Origin: Pseudomonadota bacterium
Lineage (GTDB): Bacteria; Pseudomonadota; Gammaproteobacteria; Burkholderiales; Burkholderiaceae_C
Direction of reading: 5' to 3'
Length of the DNA stretch: 37,251 nucleotides
Assembly: GCA_021812315.1 (NCBI GenBank)
Contig: JAKANU010000003.1
Location: forward strand, 1-37,251
Shown here one piece after another: positions 28,707 through 37,251 of the stretch. Each line of letters begins with the position of its first letter. Position 1 is the stretch's first letter. Both the position numbers and the translations under genes were made by a program. The notes below the pieces were generated by a model that had not been told where the DNA came from, ran no database searches, and worked only from the letters and a program-made list of their open reading frames with translations.

Positions 28707-30002
28707 ATGAATGAACTGGGGATGACGGCGCTGCTGATCGGCTCGCTGTTTCTTATCCTGGGCAGCGGCGTGTGGATTGGCCTGACGCTGACCGGTGTCG
28801 CATGGATTGGCATGGAACTATTCGCCAGTCGCCCGGCCGGGGATGCGATGGCAGTGACGATCTGGGGCTCGTCGAGCAGTTGGACGCTGACAGCACTGCC
28901 CTTGTTTATCTGGATGGGCGAGATCCTGTTTCGGACCAAGCTCAGCGAGAGCATGTTCAAAGGACTTGCACCCTGGGTCAACTGGCTGCCCGGGCGCTTG
29001 CTGCACACGAATGTTATCGGCTGCGCCATTTTTGCGGCGGTCTCGGGCTCCAGCGCCGCCACTTGCGCGACCATCGGCAAGATGACACTGCCTGAACTTA
29101 CGCGCCGCGGTTACCCGCAAGATCAGATCATCGGATCTTTGGCCGGCGCGGGAACACTGGGCTTGCTGATACCCCCGTCGATCATCATGATTGTTTACGG
29201 CGTCAGCGCTGAAGTCTCGATTTCGCAACTGTTTGTCGCTGGTGTGTTGCCCGGTCTGCTGCTGGCGTCCCTGTTCAGCGGCTATATTGTTGTGTGGTCG
29301 CTGCGTCATCCGGGCCAGATCCCGCCAACGACCGATCAATTCACCCTCGGCCAAAGGCTGTTTGAATCGCGCCATCTGATCCCCGTCGTGGGATTGATCA
29401 GCGCGGTATTGGGCAGCATCTACGCTGGTGTTGCCACCGCGACGGAGGCGGCTGCAGTCGGTGTCATCGGCTCGCTGATCCTGTCAGCGCTGCAGGGCTC
29501 ACTGAACTGGAACACGTTTCGCGATGCTTTGATGGGTGCCACACGCCTGTACTGCATGATCGCACTGATTCTGGCCGGCGCCTCGTTCCTGACACTAAGC
29601 ATGGGCTATATCGGTCTACCGCGCCACCTCGCCGAATACGTTTCTTCCCTGGGTCTGAGCCCATTCTTGCTGATTCTGGTGTTGACGGTGTTCTACGCAA
29701 TTCTGGGCTGCTTTCTCGACGGCATTTCGATGGTCGTGCTGACGATGGGCGTGCTGCTGCCGACGGTACAGGCAGCCCATATAGATCTGCTGTGGTTTGG
29801 CATCTTCATCGTGATTGTGGTTGAGATGGCCCAAATAACGCCGCCCGTGGGCTTCAACCTGTTTGTGCTGCAGGGCATGACGCGCAAAGAAATTACCTAC
29901 ATCGGCCGCGTCAGTCTGCCGTTTTTCTTTTTGATGTGCGCCATGGTTCTTCTACTCTGGCACTTTCCGCAGATCGCCACCTGGCTTCCCGGCAAGATGT
30001 AG
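28707..30002 (+). CDS. TRAP transporter large permease (DctM family)
   Basis: 'GLLIPPSIIMIVYGVSAEVSISQLFVAGVLPGLLL', 'AQITPPVGFNLFVLQGMT' DctM motifs. Confidence 0.96.
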   Translation: MNELGMTALLIGSLFLILGSGVWIGLTLTGVAWIGMELFASRPAGDAMAVTIWGSSSSWTLTALPLFIWMGEILFRTKLSESMFKGLAPWVNWLPGRLLHTNVIGCAIFAAVSGSSAATCATIGKMTLPELTRRGYPQDQIIGSLAGAGTLGLLIPPSIIMIVYGVSAEVSISQLFVAGVLPGLLLASLFSGYIVVWSLRHPGQIPPTTDQFTLGQRLFESRHLIPVVGLISAVLGSIYAGVATATEAAAVGVIGSLILSALQGSLNWNTFRDALMGATRLYCMIALILAGASFLTLSMGYIGLPRHLAEYVSSLGLSPFLLILVLTVFYAILGCFLDGISMVVLTMGVLLPTVQAAHIDLLWFGIFIVIVVEMAQITPPVGFNLFVLQGMTRKEITYIGRVSLPFFFLMCAMVLLLWHFPQIATWLPGKM

Positions 30003-30033
30003 GCAAGCCGTCCCGCCGCTCACCTCTGACATC

Positions 30034-30417
30034 ATGAACTCGGTTCTGGCAATTTGCATCGGAGCGTGTGTCGGGGCGCTGGCGCGCTGGGTTCTGGGGC
30101 TTTGGCTTAACCCTGGTGCCGTCATCCCGCTGGGCACGCTGGCAGCCAACCTGATTGGCGCCTATCTGGTCGGGATTTGCGTCGCGACGTTTCAGGCCAT
30201 GCCCCACATCGACCCGATCTGGCGACTTGCGCTGATCACTGGCCTGTTGGGCGCACTCACCACCTTTTCCAGTTTTTCCGCCGAAGTTGTCCAGATGCTC
30301 GGCCAACAGCGCTACGCGCTGGCCTTTGCAACTGCGGCTCTGCACCTGTTTGGCTCGCTGCTCCTGACCGTCGCAGGAATCAAGAGTGCTAGCTTTTTTA
30401 TAGCTGCTCAGGCTTAG
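30034..30417 (+). CDS. crcB: Fluoride efflux transporter CrcB/Fluc
   Basis: 127 aa, four TMs, 'GTLAANLIGAYLVGI' and 'GLLGALTTFSSFSAEVV' signatures. Confidence 0.93.
   Translation: MNSVLAICIGACVGALARWVLGLWLNPGAVIPLGTLAANLIGAYLVGICVATFQAMPHIDPIWRLALITGLLGALTTFSSFSAEVVQMLGQQRYALAFATAALHLFGSLLLTVAGIKSASFFIAAQA
30386..30412. repeat. Short AT-cored interspersed repeat copy (3' end of crcB)
   Basis: GTGCTAGCTTTTTTATAGCTGCTCAGG, with AGCT-TTTTTAT-AGCT mini inverted repeat. Confidence 0.45.
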
Positions 30418-30455
30418 TTTACAGGCAATACAAGGCTTTTCCGTTACGCGAAAGA

Positions 30456-31175
30456 TCACAGACCAGGCGCTCTTGCGGCGCTTGCACACAAGCCAAGAAA
30501 TAGCAGGTTGTTGAGCGCACCAGTGTGTGTGCGGGCACGAAAGCCGGTACTTGCCGGTGGCACGCTCCACCAATAGCTCTCCGAACCCATTGGGTCAAAG
30601 ACCTTGGCCAGATCTGGCCAAGGCAGGTGGGTCGGATTCATCCCGCGTGGCAGCGTGCGTTCCACGTCCTCGGTGACGGGCATGGCCGCCAGCGCCCGCG
30701 AGCGCGCCGACTCAATCGATGCATCCAGCACCTCCACGCCATGCCGCTCTCGCTGGCTGTGCCCGATGGCCTCGGACCAAGCCAAAGCGAGCCCTGCAAC
30801 GCGCGGGACCGCCAAGTCAATCTTTCCGATCAGCAACGGCGTACAAACCAGAAACGGAAAATTTCTGCCAACCCGATCACACGACGGCGCCATGACGCCA
30901 AACTGCGCCCAGGGGACGCCCGATTGCGCGGGCACCATGAAGGCCCAGTTCGGGGCGTCACGCCAAAACTCCCAGCCAGTGGCGGTGTTACCGAGCTTGA
31001 GCGCCTGCATACCACCGGCCAGCCAGTGATCCCAAAACTGCTGCAGCGCATAGGGCATACGCCGGGAGACGAAATCACCGGCACCTGGCAGCTTGCCGAA
31101 GCAGGCAATTTCGTTCGCCAGGCCTGGCTCCGACTCCTGCGTGCCGAGTTGGCTTGCTGCACTGGAACGCTCCAT
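30456..31175 (-). CDS. tagF: Type VI secretion system-associated protein TagF
   Basis: 'CFGKLPGAGDFVSRRMPYALQQFWDHWLAGGMQ...WAFMVPAQSGVPWAQFGVMAPSCDRVGRNFPF'; directly downstream of tssM. Confidence 0.93.
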   Translation of the reverse strand: MERSSAASQLGTQESEPGLANEIACFGKLPGAGDFVSRRMPYALQQFWDHWLAGGMQALKLGNTATGWEFWRDAPNWAFMVPAQSGVPWAQFGVMAPSCDRVGRNFPFLVCTPLLIGKIDLAVPRVAGLALAWSEAIGHSQRERHGVEVLDASIESARSRALAAMPVTEDVERTLPRGMNPTHLPWPDLAKVFDPMGSESYWWSVPPASTGFRARTHTGALNNLLFLGLCASAARAPGL

Positions 31176-31177
31176 GC

Positions 31178-34100
31178 TCAGCCCCGCCCCGGGCAGTTGA
31201 AACCTTCAAGCTGTGGCAGCCGCAAGGGATTGCGCACCGACTGCGCCGTAAACTCGATCCCGACACTGCGGCCATCGAGGTTGAAATGGACAAGAACGCG
31301 TTCCGGCGCTGTTCCGCCCTGGACCTGCCCGCGATCAATCAATCGATTCAAGGCCCAGGCACCTTCGGTGCTGATCGATGGTGCGCCGCCCCGACTCCCG
31401 ACCACCAAACGAACCTGATTTGTTCCGCGCACACCGGGCCAGCTCACCCGTTTGGTGCCATCGGTGCCCGCATTGGCCACGATGCTTTGCCCGTCAATAT
31501 CAAGCTCGACCTTGTCTGCGCCACCAAGTTGGACGACCCGCACGATCAGGTCAAATTTCATGGACCGACTGCCCGGCGCGAAGAAGGCATCTCGAATCAC
31601 TGCAGCGCGCTGAAACTGGGCCAAATCGGCCGCCGAACCCGCGGCCGCGCCCTCGGGCCCCGGCCGGGGCACCCAGGTCGCTCTTGACGTATCGACGTAA
31701 GGAGCCAGATTTTTCTGGAAGGTATCGTCCATCAACCCTCCGGGTGCGAACACCTGGGCAAAATCATTGGTCTGGACATCTTGCTGCGCACCCCGCGCAA
31801 AGGGATATCGTCCGGCAATCACCGCCGCGCAGGTCTGACCAACGCTGCCCTTGACGCTGGCGCTGGCGCTGCTGCGTGCGCCCCCGGCGATCTGCTGCGA
31901 AGCCTGTCCAACCAAGGCTTCCAGAACTGCCCGAACCGGCGCGGGCATGCGGGCGGCTTCATTGCGCAGCCGATTTTCGGCGTCCTGGGTGCGCGGTATG
32001 CTGCCACCGCGCAGCGCGCTCTCAGCGGCCACCAGGCTCGATAGATAGTCCTCGAGAACTTTGCCCAAGGCGTCGATCGGAGCAGTTCCGGGAGCACCTC
32101 TGGCGATGGCATGCAGCGGCGCGAACGGGCCTTGCACCATCATTTCAATTTTGTCGTCGAGCCCTGCTGACGCCCTGCCCCCGCCCAAGCCCACGCTGGC
32201 TGCGCTGGTCATCTCCTGCTTGATACGGCCAAGTTTGTCCAGCGCCTGATCGACACGCGTCGCCCCGCTGGCTTCGGTGCGAATCAGCGTCGTCTCGCGT
32301 GCCGCCGCACGCACCAGGAGCAACAAGGGTGACTCCGCGCTGGCGAGAATCCTCGTCACCTGAATGGTTTCGGGCAAGCCCTGACGCGCGATCAAGCGCA
32401 CGTCGTTGAGGTAGTCCTGCCAAACTTTGGCGTACTCGGTCAGATACAGACGCGTGATCTGCTGCGACTGCTGCAAGACTTCGGCCGGATTGGGAAGCGG
32501 CATGGGTGCAGCAGCACTCGAGCGCCCCAGCACCCAGGCATCCTCAAGCCCCAGGTCGGCCAAGGCTGCTGCCAGTTCCTTCTGGAACAGGGCGTAACCT
32601 CGTACTGTAAAGAGCCCGGCAATGCCAACATTCAACGGCTGTCTGCTGGCGCGCACCAGAACATTCGGCGCCTCCAGCCCGGCGACAGCGGCGATGGTGA
32701 ATTCCGGCGGTTCGGGGCCGAGCAAACGCGCCTTGATCCGGCTGTAGGAGCGATACGCCGGAGGCTGCTGGTTGAGAATTTCCCGCGCCCGGTTGACCAG
32801 ATCCTGCTTCAACGGGAAAGGCGACACAAGAACCCGGTCACGCATCAATGCATCCAGGTGCTGGTCAAGCTTCTTGCGCTGTTCAATCTTGTTGGTCACA
32901 GCGGAGCGGTCCCAGTCGGCACGGATCCACTGCTTGAGAGCTTCGGCATCGAAGCGCCCCGCACCGCCGAGCATCAAATAGGCCTTCAGAGCCTGATACA
33001 AATAGTCGACGTTGCCTGCCGGCGCTTGACGCAACAAGGTCTCCACGCGCGTCGCAATACGCGGCAAAAATGCCTCATCCAACAGGCGTGCGTACACGAC
33101 TTGGGCAGCAGCGTCGAGTTTGCTCCCCTGATACAGACCGTACCCATAGCCCCAGGGAACGTGATCAAAATCAAACTGGTTGCTCCAGGCAACTTCACGG
33201 GCCTGGTTGAGCAGGGGCAGCAGCAGCGCCGCATCTTCGTCGGTTCGCGGCGTCAGCGCCTCGACGCTCTGACGCAACGCCTGCGCCTTGTCGCCAACTT
33301 CGCCAATGTAGCGCAGGTTGTTTCCGTAACTTACCCAGGGTGACCAAGCAATGTTGGCAACCAGAAACAACAGCCCGCAGCCGGCCATGCCAGCGCGGCG
33401 CAGCCAGCGCATGCGCCGCTCCGCCCGCAAATTGCGCCCGGCAATGAAGTGCTCCGGGAAAATAACTTTCTGCAACAGATCCTGCAGGAAGAAGCTCTTG
33501 CCGGTACCCTGGGGTGCTTCACTGCCCGAGACTCTGCTCGGCACCCGAAACGTGCGCTGCATCGCCCCCAGGACGCGATCGAAGGGCGCCCCTTCCTGTG
33601 CCCCGGACGTGAAATAGACTCCGCGCAACATCGGCTGCTCGTTGAACTTTGATTCGCTGAAGACAGCCTCCAGCAGGCGCCCCAGCACATCACGCAAGCC
33701 TGCAAGTTGTTGCGGCAGGGCGTAGGCCAAGGCTCGGCGCGAGAGGTCGGGTTCGGTCAGCAGTCGCTCATGCATCCCGTCGTTCAGCCGCTGGTAGAGT
33801 AGGTCAAATTCGTTATTGAAGACCTCGCGCACCGCAATCGACGCCTCCGGCTTGGGATCATACGGCAGCGTAAAGCCCCACACCTGCGCCCGGTCGTCGC
33901 GTGTGAAATTGAGGAAATACTCCAGAAAGCCCGAAAGCAGGTCAGTCTTCGTCACCAACACATAGACCGGGAACTGCACGCCCAGTCCGTCACGCAATTC
34001 CGCCAGTCGTGCCTTGAGCGTGGCGGCGTGCACAGCTCGCTCCTGGGCATTCATTTGCAGCAAGTCCGAAACCGACAAGGTCAACAGCACCCCATTGAGC

Positions 34101-34807
34101 GGTTGCCGTGGCCGAAAACGCCTGAGCAGGTTCAAGAAGCCCTGCCATTCAGCTTTGTCGACGGCCTCATTACTCTCCTGTGTCGTGTAACGCCCGGCGG
34201 TATCAATGAGCACCGCCTCATTTGTGAACCACCAATCACAGTTGCGGGTACCGCCGACCCCGCGGATGGCCGCCTTGCCAAACTGCTCAGCCAACGGAAA
34301 GGTCAGCCCGGCATTGATCAGAGCCGTCGTCTTGCCGGAGCCCGGAGCGCCGATGAAGGCATACCACGGCAACTGGTACACATACTGCTTTGACAGGCCG
34401 GCCAACAATCCGCCCTTGTCGTTGGAGGAAAAGCGCGTCTTGCGCAACACGTTTGCCGCTTCGTCAAAACGCCGGCTCAGCTCGGCGACCTCCTCGCCCC
34501 CCGCGGTTTGGGGTTGCCCCGGCTTGCTTGCCTGCATCTTCGCCAACTGGTTGAGTAGCGCTCCATTGACGTTGCGCTGGCGCCACCAGCGCACCAGCAG
34601 CTTAAGCAGCCACACCAGCCAGAGCCCGACAATGACACACCATCGAACCCACTCCGGCCCCAACGGCTGCCACTGAGCGCTCGCCAACGAAAGGGCAAAC
34701 AGCGGACCCACAAACCAGACGACCAGCGACAACACGAGAAGCAGCAGAATCGTCAGCGTGGTGCGATTGAGGATGCGGCCAAGAAACGTACGCAGTGAGC
34801 TAGACAC
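31178..34807 (-). CDS. tssM: Type VI secretion system membrane subunit TssM/IcmF (GTG start proposed)
   Basis: Walker A 'GAPGSGKTTALINAGLTFPLAEQ', 'GGTRNCDWWFTNEAVLIDTAGRYTTQ', IcmF-related C-terminal region; GTG at 34807 gives 'MSSSLRTFLGRILNRTTL', 10 bp after tssL. Confidence 0.95.
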   Translation of the reverse strand: MSSSLRTFLGRILNRTTLTILLLLVLSLVVWFVGPLFALSLASAQWQPLGPEWVRWCVIVGLWLVWLLKLLVRWWRQRNVNGALLNQLAKMQASKPGQPQTAGGEEVAELSRRFDEAANVLRKTRFSSNDKGGLLAGLSKQYVYQLPWYAFIGAPGSGKTTALINAGLTFPLAEQFGKAAIRGVGGTRNCDWWFTNEAVLIDTAGRYTTQESNEAVDKAEWQGFLNLLRRFRPRQPLNGVLLTLSVSDLLQMNAQERAVHAATLKARLAELRDGLGVQFPVYVLVTKTDLLSGFLEYFLNFTRDDRAQVWGFTLPYDPKPEASIAVREVFNNEFDLLYQRLNDGMHERLLTEPDLSRRALAYALPQQLAGLRDVLGRLLEAVFSESKFNEQPMLRGVYFTSGAQEGAPFDRVLGAMQRTFRVPSRVSGSEAPQGTGKSFFLQDLLQKVIFPEHFIAGRNLRAERRMRWLRRAGMAGCGLLFLVANIAWSPWVSYGNNLRYIGEVGDKAQALRQSVEALTPRTDEDAALLLPLLNQAREVAWSNQFDFDHVPWGYGYGLYQGSKLDAAAQVVYARLLDEAFLPRIATRVETLLRQAPAGNVDYLYQALKAYLMLGGAGRFDAEALKQWIRADWDRSAVTNKIEQRKKLDQHLDALMRDRVLVSPFPLKQDLVNRAREILNQQPPAYRSYSRIKARLLGPEPPEFTIAAVAGLEAPNVLVRASRQPLNVGIAGLFTVRGYALFQKELAAALADLGLEDAWVLGRSSAAAPMPLPNPAEVLQQSQQITRLYLTEYAKVWQDYLNDVRLIARQGLPETIQVTRILASAESPLLLLVRAAARETTLIRTEASGATRVDQALDKLGRIKQEMTSAASVGLGGGRASAGLDDKIEMMVQGPFAPLHAIARGAPGTAPIDALGKVLEDYLSSLVAAESALRGGSIPRTQDAENRLRNEAARMPAPVRAVLEALVGQASQQIAGGARSSASASVKGSVGQTCAAVIAGRYPFARGAQQDVQTNDFAQVFAPGGLMDDTFQKNLAPYVDTSRATWVPRPGPEGAAAGSAADLAQFQRAAVIRDAFFAPGSRSMKFDLIVRVVQLGGADKVELDIDGQSIVANAGTDGTKRVSWPGVRGTNQVRLVVGSRGGAPSISTEGAWALNRLIDRGQVQGGTAPERVLVHFNLDGRSVGIEFTAQSVRNPLRLPQLEGFNCPGRG

Positions 34808-34817
34808 GGACCGCCTC

Positions 34818-36164
34818 CTACTGTTTGCCGGCGACGGCAGCGTTGATCTCGCGGTCCCGCTCCTGTGGCGAAAGCAGCAAGGTGACCTCAACACGACGAT
34901 TGCGGGAACGGTTTTCCGCGCTGTCATTGGCGGCCACCGGATCGCTGTCGGCACGTCCCTCGGCGCGCGTTCGTCCTTTGACTGTCAACTGCTCGTCAAT
35001 GATCCGTCGGACAACCTCGGCGCGGGCGCGGGACAACTCATAGTTGGACGGAAACCGCACTGTGTGAATCGGCACGTTATCGGTGTAGCCCGTGACGAGC
35101 ACGGATCCAGAGACCGCATTGAGGCCCGCTGCAACACGCGCCAAGACGCTCAGGTAGCGCGACTTGACGTCCGTCGACCCGGAATCAAACAAACCGTCAC
35201 CACGCAAGATGACAACGCTGCGCTCGGCCTCATCGCGCACGCTGACCAGACCTTCGCGAACTTCGGGTTCAAGAAAGCGCGCAAAACGATTCACGGCGGC
35301 CGGCCTCGCGGCCACGGCTTGCGCCTTGGGCAGGCGAATGCCGACAAGGGTGCTGAAGACATCGCTGGACTTGCCCGACAGGACAAAAGCGTAGACGAAG
35401 TAGATGCCCAGCAACACCAAAAGAGTCACGCCAACGGTGATCCACAACGGCAGGAAACCCCACGTGGCGCGGCCGTCGGATCGTGCCCCTTGCCAATGTT
35501 GGGACAGCGCCTTGGGGTACTCACCGCGCGCTGCCGCGATGATTTCCACGAGGCGGCGACGCAATGTCTCGAGTTGCCCACGGCCGTTGTCGAGTACCCC
35601 AAAGCGCCCCTCAAAACCCAGCGCCATGCAGACCGCCATCATTTCGATCAGATCAATGTGCTTCTTTGGGTCCTGTACCAGGCGAGCCAGCACCTGAAAG
35701 AACTTTTCGCCACCCCAGGTTTCATTGTGGAACGTGACCAGCAAACTGTGGCGCGACCACGCGCCACCGCCGCCCCACGGCGTCTTGGCCGCCGTTTCGT
35801 CAAGCGCCGTGCACAAAGCATAGCGCGCGCCGATGACGGTCTCGGGCGCAATTTGCGCTTCGCGCGCACGTCGCTCAAAAAGCTGCACTTGTTCGACAAG
35901 ATAGTTGCGCAACTGCGCCGGATCCGGATGATGCGCAGTGACCCGGATTTGCGGCATCAAATTGAGCAAGGGATTGGCAGCAAGCGCCAAGGCGTTGGCC
36001 CCACTGAGGATCTCGGGCAAATCTGCCGCCACCGTCGGCCCGGAAACAGCCGCCTCCGGTCGACCCGGGGGCGCTGCACCTGCAGGGGCTGGCGCAGGCG
36101 TCGATTGCGCCGCAAACAGCGCAAAGGGATCAAGGTCCACCGGCGGATTCGCTGGCGTGCTCAT
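34818..36164 (-). CDS. tssL: Type VI secretion system protein TssL (DotU) with C-terminal OmpA-like peptidoglycan-binding domain
   Basis: DotU part 'ARYALCTALDETAAKTPWGGGGAWSRHSLLVTFHNETWGGEKFFQVL'; C-terminal 'VLVTGYTDNVPIHTVRFPSNYELSRARAEVV' OmpA domain. Confidence 0.95.
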   Translation of the reverse strand: MSTPANPPVDLDPFALFAAQSTPAPAPAGAAPPGRPEAAVSGPTVAADLPEILSGANALALAANPLLNLMPQIRVTAHHPDPAQLRNYLVEQVQLFERRAREAQIAPETVIGARYALCTALDETAAKTPWGGGGAWSRHSLLVTFHNETWGGEKFFQVLARLVQDPKKHIDLIEMMAVCMALGFEGRFGVLDNGRGQLETLRRRLVEIIAAARGEYPKALSQHWQGARSDGRATWGFLPLWITVGVTLLVLLGIYFVYAFVLSGKSSDVFSTLVGIRLPKAQAVAARPAAVNRFARFLEPEVREGLVSVRDEAERSVVILRGDGLFDSGSTDVKSRYLSVLARVAAGLNAVSGSVLVTGYTDNVPIHTVRFPSNYELSRARAEVVRRIIDEQLTVKGRTRAEGRADSDPVAANDSAENRSRNRRVEVTLLLSPQERDREINAAVAGKQ

Positions 36165-37251
36165 GTCCGGATCGCCCAGAGTTCAAGCTTCAAACCGGGG
36201 AAGTCACCCGCGATATGCATGGCCAGTCCGCCCGAGCGCTCCAGTCCGCGCCAGAACTCACTGCTCGTATCGAGTTCAAAATAGTTGTTTCCGGCGTGAT
36301 ACGGGATCTGTCGCGGCGCCACTGGCAAGGGCTGAAGCCCGACCCCGGGGAGATGCAGATTCACCAGGTCGCGAATCCGCTCCACGGGGCCAATCTTCAC
36401 CTGACTCGGAAACTGCTTGCGCACCAATTCACCGGGCATATCGGCGGCCACCGCCAGCACAAACGTGGCGGTCTTGATCAGGTCCGGGTTGGCGATCACT
36501 GCAACACGCACGCCGTAGGCGCGCTCCATGAGCTCAATCTGGAATGCGTTCTGCTCGAGCACCATGGACAGCGAACGTCGCAGATCGGCCATCAGGGGCA
36601 AAAAGCACGAAGCCAGCGCGTCATGGTTGTAGGCAGGATAGTCAGCCGGCCGGCGAGCATCGCGGGTAAAGGTCGTCAAATCGCCAGCCAGCGCGAGCAG
36701 GTTCGCGTACAGTCGCTCTGGATGCAGTGTGCGCAGCTGCGACAAATGAACAACCAGGGGCTCATAACGGTTGACCAACTGCAACATCAGAAAGTCAGCC
36801 ACTTCCGATACACCACCACGCCCTGGGGCTGACAGCCTCGCCGCCAAGGCCTCGCCACGATGGTGCAGCAAGCCTGCCAACTCACGCAGGAATCCAGCCA
36901 GCAGCGCACTCTCGTGCGACACAACCATGGGCGGAATATGATTTTCATCGAGCGCCACGCTCAGATCGTTGCGCCGTTCGCTGACCAGACAGACCGGCAC
37001 CGTCATCCAGCCCTCGGGCACTTCATCTTCAGGCAGCAGACGCAAGCGCATATGGGCAATCTGAATCGGGGCCGGATCACCGCCGACCGAATTGTGATCC
37101 GGCGCATCTTCATCGCCAACCCGGTAGCGCGCCAGCGATCGTCCATCATCGTCGAAGGTGACTTCCTCGCTGCCGGGGCGGTACACCGGCAGGCATAACA
37201 TGATTCGCTTGGCTTTGAGCATCTCGGAAATATTCGCAACGCTGGGCGGAT
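36161..37251 (-). CDS. tssK: Type VI secretion system baseplate subunit TssK, C-terminal part (5' end outside the window)
   Basis: Frame stays open past the listed Met to the window edge ('PPSVANISEMLKAKRIMLCLP'); 'PAYNHDALASCFLPLMADLRRSLSMVLEQ...NYFELDTSSEFWRGLERSGGLAMHIAGDFPGLKLELWAIR' typical of TssK. Confidence 0.94.
   Translation of the reverse strand, partial: PPSVANISEMLKAKRIMLCLPVYRPGSEEVTFDDDGRSLARYRVGDEDAPDHNSVGGDPAPIQIAHMRLRLLPEDEVPEGWMTVPVCLVSERRNDLSVALDENHIPPMVVSHESALLAGFLRELAGLLHHRGEALAARLSAPGRGGVSEVADFLMLQLVNRYEPLVVHLSQLRTLHPERLYANLLALAGDLTTFTRDARRPADYPAYNHDALASCFLPLMADLRRSLSMVLEQNAFQIELMERAYGVRVAVIANPDLIKTATFVLAVAADMPGELVRKQFPSQVKIGPVERIRDLVNLHLPGVGLQPLPVAPRQIPYHAGNNYFELDTSSEFWRGLERSGGLAMHIAGDFPGLKLELWAIRT

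Noticed and set aside
30003-30033. Fluoride riboswitch upstream of crcB
   Set aside because: Only 31 bp separate dctM and crcB and no matching structure was seen.
34758-36284. 508-aa plus-strand ORF antisense to tssL
   Set aside because: Exactly covers a well-supported tssL; translation has no family features.
1-37251. CRISPR array, tRNA/rRNA genes, insertion sequences or prophage
   Set aside because: No regularly spaced repeats, cloverleaf-like genes or transposase/integrase reading frames were found by reading.

Overview
37.25 kb GC-rich window with the gene content and synteny of a betaproteobacterium (probably Burkholderiales/Comamonadaceae; inference only). I support about 30 CDS, which tile almost the whole window. 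In order: end of a fused TRAP permease, DUF1850 and an RraA-like protein; metG; a GNAT acetyltransferase; a TauE/SafE exporter; a six-gene minus-strand operon for a complex-I/hydrogenase-4-like membrane complex (hyfB-C-E-F-G-I order); a conserved housekeeping block (DUF3460, scpA, gpsA, secB, grxC, rhodanese, gpmA, ctpA-like, moeB/ThiF-like); an oxidoreductase/LysR pair; a 5-oxoprolinase/hydantoinase - Asp/Glu racemase - MarR locus divergent from a TRAP dctPQM operon; crcB; and the end of a type VI secretion cluster (tagF, tssM, tssL-OmpA, partial tssK). The strongest observation is the hyf-like operon. Its large subunit has lost all four cysteines that would bind the NiFe centre, and the operon has no ferredoxin-type subunit. 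This fits the 'energy-converting hydrogenase-related' (Ehr) class, whose electron partners are poorly known. The second is a family of short AT-cored repeats, about 20-50 bp, with six recognisable copies. Five lie in CDSs (in-frame in gpsA, metG and, twice, the oxoprolinase gene, and forming the C-terminus and stop of crcB) and one lies just upstream of scpA. No tRNA, rRNA, CRISPR array or insertion sequence was recognised.
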